A stretch of 55,712 nt of DNA, taken from NCBI GenBank assembly GCA_964539665.1, contig CAZIKB010000030.1, positions 1 through 55,712 of the forward strand, written 5' to 3'. The stretch is from CAZIKB01 sp964539665 (GTDB lineage Bacteria > Zhuqueibacterota > Zhuqueibacteria > Oceanimicrobiales > Oceanimicrobiaceae). Below, in pieces: positions 25,229 to 34,382 of the stretch. The notes beneath the pieces are model-generated. The model was not told the origin of the DNA, ran no database searches, and was given only the letters and a program-made list of their open reading frames with translations. The position numbers and the translations under genes are program-made. Each line of letters begins with the position of its first letter. Within the stretch, counting starts at the first letter, position 1.

Positions 25229-25286
25229 GGTGTTCACGCTTTAGCGTGTTATTCACCCCAAAAAAACAAGCTGAAGCTTGAACACC
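25229..25286. repeat. Branched (three-way) inverted repeat
   Basis: An outer pair GGTGTTCA/TGAACACC (25229-25236, 25279-25286) encloses two smaller palindromes: CACGCT-TT-AGCGTG (25235-25248) and CAAGCT-GA-AGCTTG (25267-25280). The RNA or DNA could fold as a three-way junction. It lies 24 bases after the second permease stop, so it may end or protect that transcript. The rest of 25206-25453 shows no gene. Confidence 0.6.
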
Positions 25287-25453
25287 GGATACTCTCTATC
25301 GATTGAAAATATCATACCACCATGCAAAAAAGATTTAACACCAAACCATATCAAAATTGTTTGAAAATTAGAATTGAATTGTTATTTTAGTGAATTACCT
25401 TAGATTAATCGGATTACGAAAGATAGGACTAATATATATATGGTGTAAAACAC

Positions 25454-26824
25454 ATGATACTAATTATTGATGATGATCTCGCCGTACAAACCTCTTTAAA
25501 CCTGATGCTTAAACAGGCCGGCTATCAATCCCTGACAGCATCTGATCCTGGGGAAGCATTAAAATTAATTAACGAATACGCACTTGACTTGATTGTTCTG
25601 GATATGAATTTCTCGGTGGAGATAACAGGCGAGGAAGGATTGAAACTGCTCAAAGAAATAAAGCAAATCCTTCCCGCTGTTCCAGTAATTCTGATAACCG
25701 CCTGGGGTTCAATTGCCTTAGCAGTGGAAGGTATAAAGGCAGGTGCGGCAGATTTCATCACCAAACCCTGGAATAATGAGCATCTTCTCCAGGCTGTTAA
25801 GACCGCAATCTTTTTGTCAAAGGAGCCGGAATCCAAAGGCAGAGCTTCCTCGACCCGCAAGCAGTTAGATAAAACCTTTAATTTCGAGAAGCTCATCGGT
25901 GAAGATCCAGGCTTTCTATCCATTCTGGATACAATCGGCCGGGTGAGCGCCACCGATGCTTCCGTGCTGATTATTGGCGACAGCGGCACCGGCAAAGAAC
26001 TCATAGCCGAAGCCATCCACTTAAACAGCCCGCGCCGAAATAAGCCGTTTGTCAAAGTCAACCTGGGCGGGATATCACAGTCACTTTTTGAAAGCGAGAT
26101 GTTCGGGCATAAAAAAGGCGCATTTACCGACGCCCGGTTTGATCGCGTTGGCCGATTTGAGATGGCCCACACCGGCACAATTTTCCTGGATGAAATTGGC
26201 GATCTGGATTTGAACAGCCAGGTAAAATTGTTGCGGGTATTGCAAGACCGTACTTTCGAAATACTCGGTTCCAGCAAAACCAAAACCGTTGATATTCGGG
26301 TAATCTGTGCCACCAATCGCACCCTGGAATCCATGGTCGAAAAAAATAAGTTCAGGGAAGACCTGTTTTACAGAATCAATTTAATCATGGTTAAAATGCC
26401 ATCGTTAAGGGAACGAGCCCGGGATATCCCCTTGCTGGCAAATCACTTTGTCCATAATTTGAAAACGATATACAGGCAGGATGCTCTCACAATCAGCAAG
26501 CCGGCGTTAAACTGGCTGCAGGAATTACCCTGGCCTGGCAATATTCGGGAATTGAAGAATCTTGTGGAAAGAGTGGTTTTAATATCAAACAAAAGTGTGT
26601 TAGAGGTCGAAGACTTTACCGCTCAGGTGCAGACCGCGCCGAATATTCAGGCAAAAGAGAATATGCCGGCAGTTGGAACCATGACGCTGGAAGAAATGGA
26701 AATCACTATGATCAAAAAAGCATTTGAATTTCACAATAAAAATATCAGCAAGATTGCCAAATCTTTAGGATTGAGCCGGGCAGCTCTGTACCGTCGCATG
26801 GAAAAATATGGTATCGCTGAATGA
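25454..26824 (+). CDS. Sigma-54-dependent response regulator (NtrC type)
   Basis: Residues 1-120 are a receiver domain with Asp50 (LIVLDMNF) as the phosphorylation site. Residues 145-375 are an AAA+ domain with Walker A GDSGTGKE (176-183) and Walker B TIFLDEIGDL. The C-terminus has a Fis-type helix-turn-helix (NISKIAKSLGLSRAALYRRM). The sigma-54 contact loop reads GAFTDA (223-228) rather than GAFTGA. I recall this variant from regulators beside MacB-like transporters in Bacteroidetes-like phyla. It is co-translated with the kinase gene through an ATGA overlap and probably activates the upstream efflux operon. Confidence 0.92.
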   Translation: MILIIDDDLAVQTSLNLMLKQAGYQSLTASDPGEALKLINEYALDLIVLDMNFSVEITGEEGLKLLKEIKQILPAVPVILITAWGSIALAVEGIKAGAADFITKPWNNEHLLQAVKTAIFLSKEPESKGRASSTRKQLDKTFNFEKLIGEDPGFLSILDTIGRVSATDASVLIIGDSGTGKELIAEAIHLNSPRRNKPFVKVNLGGISQSLFESEMFGHKKGAFTDARFDRVGRFEMAHTGTIFLDEIGDLDLNSQVKLLRVLQDRTFEILGSSKTKTVDIRVICATNRTLESMVEKNKFREDLFYRINLIMVKMPSLRERARDIPLLANHFVHNLKTIYRQDALTISKPALNWLQELPWPGNIRELKNLVERVVLISNKSVLEVEDFTAQVQTAPNIQAKENMPAVGTMTLEEMEITMIKKAFEFHNKNISKIAKSLGLSRAALYRRMEKYGIAE

Positions 26825-28134
26825 GCCTGCGTACTAAATTCATCCTCTTTATTGTCCTTATCCATGCAGTATTGCTGATTCTTTCTACCCAGCTTTTAAC
26901 TCATAAAAAATTATTATTTTTTCTCGCAGAGATTTTCATTATCCTCTCGATTGCAATATCAATTCGATTGTATAAAGAATTTATCCGCCCCTTAAATCTT
27001 ATTTCCAGCGGTATCGAATCCATGAAAGATCAGGACTTTAACACCAAATTTGTTAAAGTCGGACAGATTGAAATGGACCAGTTGATCGACATGTATAACA
27101 AGATGATTAGCCAACTGCGGGACGAACGGATTATCCAGCAGGAGCAGCACTATTTTCTTGATCGATTAATTCAGGCCTCACCCTCCGGCATCATTATCCT
27201 TGATTTTGATGAAAAGATAACATCTATGAATCCGGCAGCGGAAGCATTACTGAGGCTGAACGGTCATCCAGCTTTAGGGAATAAATTAACGGAACTGGAG
27301 GGAGATTTACCCGCCGGTTTAAGTCATTTAGACACTGATGGTGCCAGGATTATCAAACTGAACGGCATCAAAGCATATAAATGCCAGAAATCTCATTTCA
27401 TTGATCGCGGTTTTCATCACCATTTCATCCTCATTGAAGAACTTACCGATCAGATATTAAAAGCAGAAAAGCAGGCCTATGATAAAGTTATTCGGATGAT
27501 GTCCCATGAAATTAATAATTCACTCGGTGCGATTAATTCCATACTTAATTCTTCTTTGAATTACAAAACACAATTAAAAGCAGCCGATCGCGAGGATTAT
27601 GAAAACGCCTTGCAGGTGGCTATTGAACGCAATAACAAGCTCAATCGTTTTATGACAAATTTTGCGGATGTTGTGCGTACTCCGCAACCGAGTAAAGAAC
27701 TGTTTGACCTGAATAAACTGCTGAAGAATGTTCACACGATAATGAGTGCGGAATGTCAAAGACGCAATATTTCCGTGAATTTGGAATTGGTCAGCAATAA
27801 ATTGGAGATTAGCATGGATGCTCAGCAGATGGAACAGGTCATGGTCAACATTTTGAAAAATTCTATTGAAGCGATTGAAAAAAATGGGAGATTGATAATC
27901 CGGACTCAAAACCAACCCATTCGAAGTTTAAGTATTCTTGATAATGGACGGGGTATTTCTAAAGAATTACAGCAAAAACTTTTTACACCCTTTTTCAGCA
28001 CAAAAAAAGGCGGACAGGGCATTGGATTAACCCTGGTGCGAGAGATATTGATCAATCATGGTTTTCATTTCGCTCTGTTTATGAATTCGGAGGGCTATAC
28101 TGAATTTCGGATTGAGTTTGGATCGCAATTATAA
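26821..28134 (+). CDS. Membrane sensor histidine kinase (NtrB/NtrY-like)
   Basis: Two adjacent membrane helices (about residues 6-25 and 30-48) are followed by a HAMP segment and a PAS domain (about 110-215, SPSGIIILDFDEKI). The phospho-acceptor motif is MMSHEINNSLGAI and the ATPase domain has NILKNSIEAIE, LDNGRGIS and GGQGIGLTLV. The HEINN form is that of NtrB/NtrY-type kinases that pair with NtrC regulators. The periplasmic loop is very short, so the signal is probably sensed in the membrane or cytoplasm. It overlaps the response regulator by four bases and should be its cognate kinase. Confidence 0.92.
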   Translation: MSLRTKFILFIVLIHAVLLILSTQLLTHKKLLFFLAEIFIILSIAISIRLYKEFIRPLNLISSGIESMKDQDFNTKFVKVGQIEMDQLIDMYNKMISQLRDERIIQQEQHYFLDRLIQASPSGIIILDFDEKITSMNPAAEALLRLNGHPALGNKLTELEGDLPAGLSHLDTDGARIIKLNGIKAYKCQKSHFIDRGFHHHFILIEELTDQILKAEKQAYDKVIRMMSHEINNSLGAINSILNSSLNYKTQLKAADREDYENALQVAIERNNKLNRFMTNFADVVRTPQPSKELFDLNKLLKNVHTIMSAECQRRNISVNLELVSNKLEISMDAQQMEQVMVNILKNSIEAIEKNGRLIIRTQNQPIRSLSILDNGRGISKELQQKLFTPFFSTKKGGQGIGLTLVREILINHGFHFALFMNSEGYTEFRIEFGSQL

Positions 28135-28217
28135 GAAATATTAATGAAGATAATTCGAATTACTTTCTATATCTTTAATCTTTGGAACCTGCCAATCAGT
28201 AAAGGTATGAACCACTT

Positions 28218-28633
28218 TCAAAATTCTTGCGAGTCCATTTTCGCAGTGATTATTTTCAAATTCTTAACAGTTTTAAAATCATCAGGATTATGAGTAATTA
28301 TAGGAAGATTATACTGACAGGCAGTCGCGGCTATCCATGCATCTTGGGAGATATCGGTTGACCTATTTTTCGGCAATTAGCTCTTATTTTGCCCCATAAA
28401 CGGCAGGTGTTGATGTCAAAAGGGAAAATAAGATATTTTCGAAGCTCCTCCTCCATTTTCTTCGTTCGGTGGTCACTCCAATTCCGAACAGCCGCCCATT
28501 GAAAAAGCTCCGCTACGGTCATGAATGAAAGACCAGATATTTTTCCTAATAAATGCGGTTCATAAAGCTTTGCTCGACTATCTCTTTTGAAAACAAATGA
28601 AACAATATTCGTATCCAGCAAAACCGATTTCAT
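28218..28633 (-). pseudogene. vapC: VapC-type PIN toxin disrupted by a frameshift
   Basis: The first 95 codons encode a PIN-domain RNase start (VLLDTNIVSFVFKRDSR, MTVAELFQW, IRANCRKIGQPISP). The frame then ends at a stop a few codons later. In another frame the expected continuation is intact: QDAWIAATACQYNLPIITHN, then PDDFKTVKNL, ending at 28218. The slip lies in the CCC run at about 28346-28348. The second half supplies two of the acidic residues of the active site, so the product as sequenced should be inactive. A sequencing error in the run is the main alternative. It follows its antitoxin gene with a TAATG overlap. Confidence 0.82.
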
Positions 28634-28917
28634 TATTCACTCAACCGTTCGTCATATCGTTGCTGCCGGATGAATTCATTAAACTCATCAACCGAATCTT
28701 CTTCAGGCCAAAAGTCCACTCCTAAGTCTGAAACACTTTTTGTGATCCCTATCTGCTGTTCTTCAATATGTTGTTTGACCGTTTTAGCGTTCCAGAAGTT
28801 GTTATTTATCCTATATCTTTTTTGTAAGAATTGTGAAATGGCAGAAATTAACTCCATTTGTTCGGTGGCGTTTAAACCACGGGCTTCATTTATGAGCGTT
28901 TGTAATTGGGGACTCAT
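28633..28917 (-). CDS. VapB-type antitoxin
   Basis: The 94-residue protein is coupled to the PIN toxin gene by a TAATG overlap, the usual order for vapBC. The N-terminal half is helical (LQTLINEARGLNATEQMELI); the C-terminal part is acidic with Arg-rich ends (EFNEFIRQQRYDERLSE), fitting a segment that wraps the toxin. A GAGGT lies seven bases before the ATG. It does not show a clear AbrB or ribbon-helix-helix motif, so the subclass is not assigned. Its toxin is broken, so it may be an orphan. Confidence 0.65.
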   Translation of the reverse strand: MSPQLQTLINEARGLNATEQMELISAISQFLQKRYRINNNFWNAKTVKQHIEEQQIGITKSVSDLGVDFWPEEDSVDEFNEFIRQQRYDERLSE

Positions 28918-29211
28918 CTTAGTGACCTCAATATTGCTGTGTTCTGGTAATTTATTATGTCATCAATAACATAAGCATGAAATCGAATTTATGCAAGTGT
29001 AAATTCAACATTCTTTGTAAAAACAATATCCAGCGAGTTAATCATATTTTATTAAGCACTATCGGAACCACTCAGTATCTCTTGCTTCCACATCATCATT
29101 TCTCGTACAGAAATGTTAACCAGTTATGCGGGCTAAACTAACTTTTTAAGTGCGTGAATTAACACCTTGAATTAACCTATTCTTTAGCCCTACGATGCTT
29201 CATGCAGCATA

Positions 29212-29721
29212 CTACATATCATCCTCATCTGCGGAAGGTCCGTAGATCGATGGAACCGGCACATCGTTAAGCCGCAGGTAGACTCCGAGTTGGGCGCGAT
29301 GGTGAATACTGTGACTCATCACAAAACTCCGCAGTACTGCAATTTTGGGCAGAGTAAAGATACTCTTCCCGCCAGAAAGAAGCGTCCAAGGTTTGAGCAG
29401 CTGCTCATCACTGGCATCAGAGATTGCGGCTCGGGCTGCTGAAACATTATTGTCAAAGCTGTCGAGGATCTCCTGCTGTGATTTCGCTGGTTCAGCATGT
29501 GGGATATCGCCTGATGACGGCGCCATATCAAAGGAATCCTCATTGATTGTGCCAGATGTCCAACTTGGAATGTTTGCGAGATGTGTGGCCAGATCCCGTA
29601 TAGTCCAGGATTTCTCGTGAGGCTGCCAATCCAGTTTGTCCTCTGGTATTCTTTCAAGAGTTTTCCTGGTGTTCGCCATTTCATGTTCGAATTCAGGCAA
29701 TAGTGTTTCGTTTAATTTCAT
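29212..29721 (-). CDS. DinB-like four-helix metalloprotein
   Basis: The 169-residue protein belongs to the DinB/YfiT-like superfamily of four-helix bundles that bind a divalent metal through histidines. The signs are WTIRDLATHLANIP (first His) and VMSHSIHHRAQLGVYLR (HxxxH-like pair) with a proline-rich tail. Members include thiol-dependent transferases that use bacillithiol or mycothiol, but most are uncharacterised. I chose the ATG at 29721 (GGAGGAG just upstream) over an upstream ATG at 29745. It heads a group of small accessory genes on the same strand but with separate spacing. Confidence 0.82.
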   Translation of the reverse strand: MKLNETLLPEFEHEMANTRKTLERIPEDKLDWQPHEKSWTIRDLATHLANIPSWTSGTINEDSFDMAPSSGDIPHAEPAKSQQEILDSFDNNVSAARAAISDASDEQLLKPWTLLSGGKSIFTLPKIAVLRSFVMSHSIHHRAQLGVYLRLNDVPVPSIYGPSADEDDM

Positions 29722-29775
29722 TTCTCCTCCAGTTTTTAATAACAATTATCCTTTATTTCTTCGTTATCTTGAAAA

Positions 29776-30243
29776 TTATTTTCTGGTCTTTCCCGTAATC
29801 TGTTTAACAGATATTTTTATCACCCGAACCTGCTCATCTTGAGCTTCAATAAGCTGTTTGCCTTCTTTAATGAAATCAGCTGAATATTTTTCAACCAGGT
29901 ATACAAGAGCATTATATTTTTCCTCATCAAATACCTCCAAAGCTTCCCCAAAAATAATAGCGCTCTCATATTCAGTGGCAAATTCCTCCGGTAATATTTT
30001 TGTCTGGCCAACCACACAAAATGATACCTTACTGTTCAGGTTCAGGTTATCCAGTTTGTGCCCAACTGTGGCACAGTGAAAATAAATGCAGTTATCTTTG
30101 TAAACAAAATTCAATGGTAAACCATACGGTTGCCCAATGGCGTCGACCGTAGATAAAACACCATATTCAGCATCAGTTAGTAATTTCACAGAATTTGCGA
30201 GGCTGATTTCTCTGTCTTTTCGTCTAATTTCCTTTTGTACCAT
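29776..30243 (-). CDS. Pyridoxamine 5'-phosphate oxidase-like flavoprotein (NimA-like)
   Basis: The 155-residue protein has the FMN-binding split-barrel pattern of the PNPOx/NimA family: RRKDREIS at the start, YGVLSTVDAIGQPYGLPLNF, IYFHCATVGHKLDNL and VSFCVVGQTKI. Relatives bind FMN or haem and include nitroimidazole-resistance reductases. The substrate here is unknown. It lies 54 bases upstream of the DinB-like gene on the same strand and may share its transcript. Confidence 0.85.
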   Translation of the reverse strand: MVQKEIRRKDREISLANSVKLLTDAEYGVLSTVDAIGQPYGLPLNFVYKDNCIYFHCATVGHKLDNLNLNSKVSFCVVGQTKILPEEFATEYESAIIFGEALEVFDEEKYNALVYLVEKYSADFIKEGKQLIEAQDEQVRVIKISVKQITGKTRK

Positions 30244-30333
30244 ATAATTCCTTATTTTATGCTTAATGATTAAATTTGTGGCGGTGGTAGCCCACTCGTG
30301 GTTTTCTCTTGGTATATCAGAAGATCAATCGGA

Positions 30334-30723
30334 TTATTTTATTCTAAACTTGCAGTTCTTCGGCCATATTTCATGCTCCGGTCGATCGAACTGGAGTAAC
30401 TCAATTGGCGCACCATTGTCAACAATGAATGCCACTGTTACTCCTTCAGTGGGGCTGTTGGGTTCGATCAGTATTTCCTTTCCAGCAATGGCTGCATCAA
30501 GATCGTCTACGACAAAAGCAATATGAGGAACTGTTTTGACTATCTCCGGCAAAGGGCAGTCCGGATCAAAATGCATCCACTCCACACCGTAAGAACTCTC
30601 TAAATAGCCCGATGCATAGAGTTTGTACTTTTCATTATAGTCCTTATCTGGGAGAGACTTAGTCGTTGGAATACCTAAATGATGATACCTAAGTTCTGGT
30701 ATGTTTTTACTTTTTTGATTCAT
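30334..30723 (-). CDS. VOC (glyoxalase/bleomycin-resistance) family protein
   Basis: This is a small (129 residues) vicinal-oxygen-chelate fold protein: YHHLGIPTT at the first strand, VPHIAFVVDDLDAAIAG in the second repeat and the Glu in APIELLQFDRP. The His and Glu positions would bind a metal. Family members act as glyoxalases, dioxygenases or resistance proteins; which applies here cannot be told. No operon partner is obvious. Confidence 0.8.
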   Translation of the reverse strand: MNQKSKNIPELRYHHLGIPTTKSLPDKDYNEKYKLYASGYLESSYGVEWMHFDPDCPLPEIVKTVPHIAFVVDDLDAAIAGKEILIEPNSPTEGVTVAFIVDNGAPIELLQFDRPEHEIWPKNCKFRIK

Positions 30724-30926
30724 TAAATTATCGCATCATATTATCTTTTCAGCTGCCCCGATGCCTGCTGCACTTGTGTCACATAAATAAATCATGTCTT
30801 GAATCTCCAAAAATCTACCCTGAGCACACCTGAATAGCAGTCAACTGTAAAAGAAACGTTAGAATAAATATAAAGCCCGAAATCATTATTTACCTGTCTG
30901 CAATGAGTTAATTTACTGCTTTATAA

Positions 30927-31331
30927 TCAGAACTTGATTCGTTCAACTGGCTCTGCTACCAAGCTGAATTCTAATATCACAGTCTCATTCTTGTTTAGTA
31001 ATAGATTTTCAAATACATGTTGTTGCAAGCCGAAATATTGGACTTTAATATTATAATTCCCCGGTGGTAAATTATCTATTTTGAAATCACCATTTTTATC
31101 ACTTACTGTACGAAATTCAGTATCTAAAATGGATATATTAGCTCTCTGCAATGGTGTTCCAATATCTTTAACAATTACACGGCCTAATAAAGATGATTGG
31201 GCTGTCTGATCAGAATGTATTGTTTTAATTAATTTTGAACTGCTAACCAAAGCCTTGGTTGTGCAAGAATAATGGACAATTAAATAAATTAGTAAAATAT
31301 CAATATAAATGGAATTGTTTTTCATCATCAT
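30927..31331 (-). CDS. Lipoprotein with carboxypeptidase-regulatory-like domain
   Basis: The 134-residue precursor has a hydrophobic signal and a lipobox-like VHYSC. A single CarboxypepD-regulatory / transthyretin-like beta-sandwich follows: LLGRVIVKDIGTPLQRANIS, SDKNGDFKIDNLPPGNYNIK and VQYFGLQQHV. Such domains occur at the N-termini of TonB receptors or in surface proteins and bind other proteins or glycans. Here the domain stands alone. Three adjacent ATG codons precede; the first is taken. Flanking gaps (30724-30926 and 31332-31593) show no further gene. Confidence 0.7.
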   Translation of the reverse strand: MMMKNNSIYIDILLIYLIVHYSCTTKALVSSSKLIKTIHSDQTAQSSLLGRVIVKDIGTPLQRANISILDTEFRTVSDKNGDFKIDNLPPGNYNIKVQYFGLQQHVFENLLLNKNETVILEFSLVAEPVERIKF

Positions 31332-31593
31332 AAAGTTACAAATAATTTTAGATTAATATCTATCCATTTCTTTTTTTTATTACAAATTTATTAGTCTTTT
31401 AACTTAAAATGTCAAGAAATAAAATGATAAAATGCATAGATTAGGTAACTAATTTAGAGAGAACGACTGGTAGTATAATCTACCCATTCCACTGTTCAAT
31501 GTGTGTCTACGTCAAGCACCTGACAGACAGAAGTGTATTCTATCGGAAATTGAATTCTTTACTTTCATAGAGCATTCAAAATAGGCCCCTTCA

Positions 31594-32628
31594 TTAAATA
31601 TTAGTTTTCACAATAGTCAGTGGAAATTGAAATTTCAATTCCTCCGGCGGCATACACACTTTATCATCACACGCCTGAAATTTTAAGGTGATGTTTAATG
31701 AATAGGAACCATGTTCAGGCCTTTTATTAATCCTTAAAGATGATTTCACTGTCATCTCTTTGGGTAAGATATTAAAAGTCTCATTTATTGAATCCAAAGT
31801 AAATTTCTTAGTCTCCGGGAACTGAAACGAATCTATAGCAAAATTCGGATTTGATTCCAGCTTGATTGTTAAAGGGATATATCCTTCTGGAATTGGTTTA
31901 CCGTAAAGATGGAATCCTTGACTTAATGAAAAATTAACAATAAGCCCGAGCATTTGAGCACGGGATGCTATAGTATCAGTTACGGCGATGCTTCCCGTTA
32001 AGTATGATGTTTTGAATGCTTTCACGTGGGATGACATGGGTTTGTCAAAGTGCATAGCCAGTACGTTTTCAGCGCTTGGGCGGTCGGCATAAGATTTTTC
32101 AAACTGTTTCTTTACAACCTTCAAATTTTTATCAATTATATAAATACCGGGATGAGGAATGCCAAAAATTTGGCTGTTTGAGTCAATGGCTGTATTAAAA
32201 ATACCAAACTTTTTTATGACCTCACTGCTGACATCTGACAGTAGCGGATAACTAATTTGATGTTTATCTGCAAAGGACTTTAATACATGAACTGAGTCAT
32301 AGCTAATACCAATAATTGAAATCCCCTGAGTTTTAAATTCTGTCAATCTTTTCTGGAACTCAACTAGTTCCGTTTTACAAAATGGTCACCAGGATGCACT
32401 TCGATAAAAATTCAGAATGGCTCCATTTTCACCAACCAATTCGTTCAAATTTTTAATATTATTATTCTGATCCGGCAAACTAAATTCAGGAACTTTGTCG
32501 TTAATATTTGGACCCGTTGAAAATCCCAAATCAGGATCAATACTGTATTCCTTTTTTCCGGAGTTTTGTGAGCACGACATAACGATTCCTACGAGAAGAC
32601 ATAGAGACACAACCAGTATCAATTTCAT
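31594..32628 (-). CDS. Selenoprotein: peroxiredoxin-like domain with UPFC motif fused to a DsbD-alpha-like domain
   Basis: Read through one in-frame TGA (32386-32388), this is a single 344-residue lipoprotein. A signal with lipobox VMSC (Cys19) leads into a redoxin/AhpC-TSA domain (about 40-190) and a DsbD N-terminal-like domain (about 200-340, with QACDDKVCMPP). The TGA falls as residue 81 in RSASW-U-PFCKTELVEF, where Cys homologues (from memory) read RSADWCPFCK. Selenocysteine would thus replace the first Cys of the CxxC-type redox site, with Cys84 as the resolving partner. The downstream frame is intact, and a SECIS-like hairpin lies at 32355-32371. It should act in the periplasm as a thiol or peroxide reductase. 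No selA, selB, selC or selD is in the window. A nonsense mutation is the alternative. Confidence 0.85.
32355..32388 (-). promoter_or_regulatory. Bacterial SECIS element with its UGA codon
   Basis: After the UGA (32388-32386) and 14 bases there is a six-base-pair stem GGAACT/AGTTCC (32371-32366 and 32360-32355) with the five-base loop AGTTG. The apical loop begins 20 bases after the UGA and has G as its second base. These features match the published bacterial SECIS consensus (loop 16-37 bases downstream, G among the first two loop bases). SelB would bind it within the coding sequence. Confidence 0.75.
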
Positions 32629-32676
32629 TTCATTCTCCTTTCCGAGTTTGTTTAAAATTATGAATAAATAGCAATG

Positions 32677-33591
32677 TTAGATTTTCTTTCTAATCTCTTT
32701 AATCGAATTTGCAATCAGTTTTGGCTCTTCCTCCTGAATAAAATGACCTGCATTTGTTCTTGTAACTTTAGCTTGAGGTAAAAGGTTTTCCACTCTTTTC
32801 ACGGCCCGACCTAAAATTGGATCACTATCGCCCCATACAATTTCACAGGGCCCTTTATAAGATTCTACAAATTTCTGACATATTTTCAGGGGCTTAATAG
32901 ATTGATGTTCCATAGAATCAGGAACCATTCTTGCCAGGGCAAGTGGTGCGAGATTGTCGCGGTACCTGTGTAATGGAAAACGATAAGCTTTTGCAATAAC
33001 ACCACGAATACTGTCAGGCTGTCCTTGAACTCTATGAAGTTTTTTCTGTGGAAATCCAAGAAATCGAAACGCAACATCGCTGATTACAGGTATGTTGCTG
33101 AAACGATGAAAACGTGTTGGCTTAAAATTTCGTTTCGGAGGTCCCAATGCAGTATTCAAGAGAACAAGACCTTTTAGCAAATCTGGTCGATCTGCGAGTG
33201 CTCGAAGACCAATTGGACCGCCCCAATCCTGACCAACAAAAATCAGTTCTTTAATTTCCAACTGATCTAACAGCGAACCAATCCATTTTGAGTGATTCTC
33301 AAACTGATGTTCATTAGCATTTCGCGGTTTGCTGGAAAAGCCCAAACCAATTAGATCTGGAAAAATCATTCTCAAATCTTCACCGGCCAATTCTTTGATT
33401 ATTTTCCGATAAAGAAAGCCCCAGGTTGGGTTGCCATGCAGCATTAAAACAGGAAAACCTTCTCCCGTTTCCATGACATGCATTGTTTGAGTACCAACGT
33501 TCAGACAATATCGTTTAGTCCCAGGCGGTAACAACTCTTCTATCCAGGTTGGTATTAATGGAGCGGCTAAACTCTTCATGTCATTTTTCAT
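32677..33591 (-). CDS. Alpha/beta hydrolase of the haloalkane dehalogenase / OleB type
   Basis: The 304-residue hydrolase has the oxyanion and halide-site motif LHGNPTWGFLYR, the nucleophile elbow VGQDWGGPIG with Asp instead of Ser, a likely acid in IVWGDSDPILG, and the base in NAGHFIQEEEP. An Asp nucleophile followed by Trp marks haloalkane dehalogenases and the related OleB beta-lactone decarboxylases. No oleA, oleC or oleD is here, so the substrate is open. It lies 48 bases upstream of the selenoprotein gene and 43 after the methyltransferase, all on one strand. Confidence 0.85.
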   Translation of the reverse strand: MKNDMKSLAAPLIPTWIEELLPPGTKRYCLNVGTQTMHVMETGEGFPVLMLHGNPTWGFLYRKIIKELAGEDLRMIFPDLIGLGFSSKPRNANEHQFENHSKWIGSLLDQLEIKELIFVGQDWGGPIGLRALADRPDLLKGLVLLNTALGPPKRNFKPTRFHRFSNIPVISDVAFRFLGFPQKKLHRVQGQPDSIRGVIAKAYRFPLHRYRDNLAPLALARMVPDSMEHQSIKPLKICQKFVESYKGPCEIVWGDSDPILGRAVKRVENLLPQAKVTRTNAGHFIQEEEPKLIANSIKEIRKKI

Positions 33592-33634
33592 TTCAATCTG
33601 TTTTTAGCTAAAAATGGAATTGTACTCTTAGGAT

Positions 33635-34321
33635 TTAACCGTTTTCCGGTTTTACACCCAATACAACTTCTGAAGGCCAGGTAATCTGACTTATGAATTC
33701 CCGTTTTACATTCTTAAAACCTGCGGACTCCAGGTACGGCATAAGCAACACCCCACGACAGCCCCCTAACCAGGCTGGATTCATTCGATAGATTGTTTCC
33801 CAGATAGAATTGTACCAGTGCTCCCCTTTGGTCATATTAACCATCACCAGGCGGCCACCCGGGCGTAATACTCGTTTGAATTCATCCAGTACCTGAGGAA
33901 AATCTGACTCAGGAAGCAGATCAAACATATAGTTGTTGATCAGGGTATCAAAAGTATTATCAGGGTATTCCAAATTGTATGCATCTCCCAATACCAGATT
34001 ATAGTTGCCGATCCCTGACTGTTGCGCCTTCGATTTAGCGCGAATCAGCATTTCTTCGGTCAGGTCAATGCCTTCTTTTCGGCCATTAGGATTTAATGTC
34101 AGGATTTTCGTAAATGCAAGCCCTGTTCCCACTGCGACTTCCAGTATGGATTCACCATCCTGGATTGACGCTAGTTCCAGACAACGATCCCGAGCCCTCG
34201 ATTCTGTAAGTCGGCCCCACAGGTCATAAATTGGGGCAATTCCCTGGTAAACCTCGGTCACATTACTTTTATCAACTCTCGCATCCAGGATTTCCAGTTT
34301 ATTTTTAGTCACTTTCTTCAA
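33635..34321 (-). CDS. Class I SAM-dependent methyltransferase
   Basis: The 228-residue protein has motif I ILEVAVGTGLAFTKI, the acidic end of strand 2 in EGIDLTEEML, LGDAYNLEYPDNTFDTLINN and a post-II FKRVLRPGGRLVMVNMTK. This is the Methyltransf_11/UbiE-like fold. The start is TTG with AAGGAAGG upstream. The substrate is not indicated; it lacks the conserved cysteine set of arsenite methyltransferases despite an ArsG-like neighbour. It lies 61 bases after that membrane protein gene and may be in the same operon. Confidence 0.85.
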   Translation of the reverse strand: MKKVTKNKLEILDARVDKSNVTEVYQGIAPIYDLWGRLTESRARDRCLELASIQDGESILEVAVGTGLAFTKILTLNPNGRKEGIDLTEEMLIRAKSKAQQSGIGNYNLVLGDAYNLEYPDNTFDTLINNYMFDLLPESDFPQVLDEFKRVLRPGGRLVMVNMTKGEHWYNSIWETIYRMNPAWLGGCRGVLLMPYLESAGFKNVKREFISQITWPSEVVLGVKPENG

Positions 34322-34382
34322 AACCTTCCTTTTTAATCAAGAAGTAATATGGCTATCTGACAATATACTACAAAAAACTTTC

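Noticed and set aside
32386..32628. Two separate genes (80-residue fragment and 250-residue redoxin) instead of one
   Set aside because: The frame is continuous through a single TGA at a redox Cys position with a SECIS-like hairpin after it; two genes would cut the redoxin domain at its active site.
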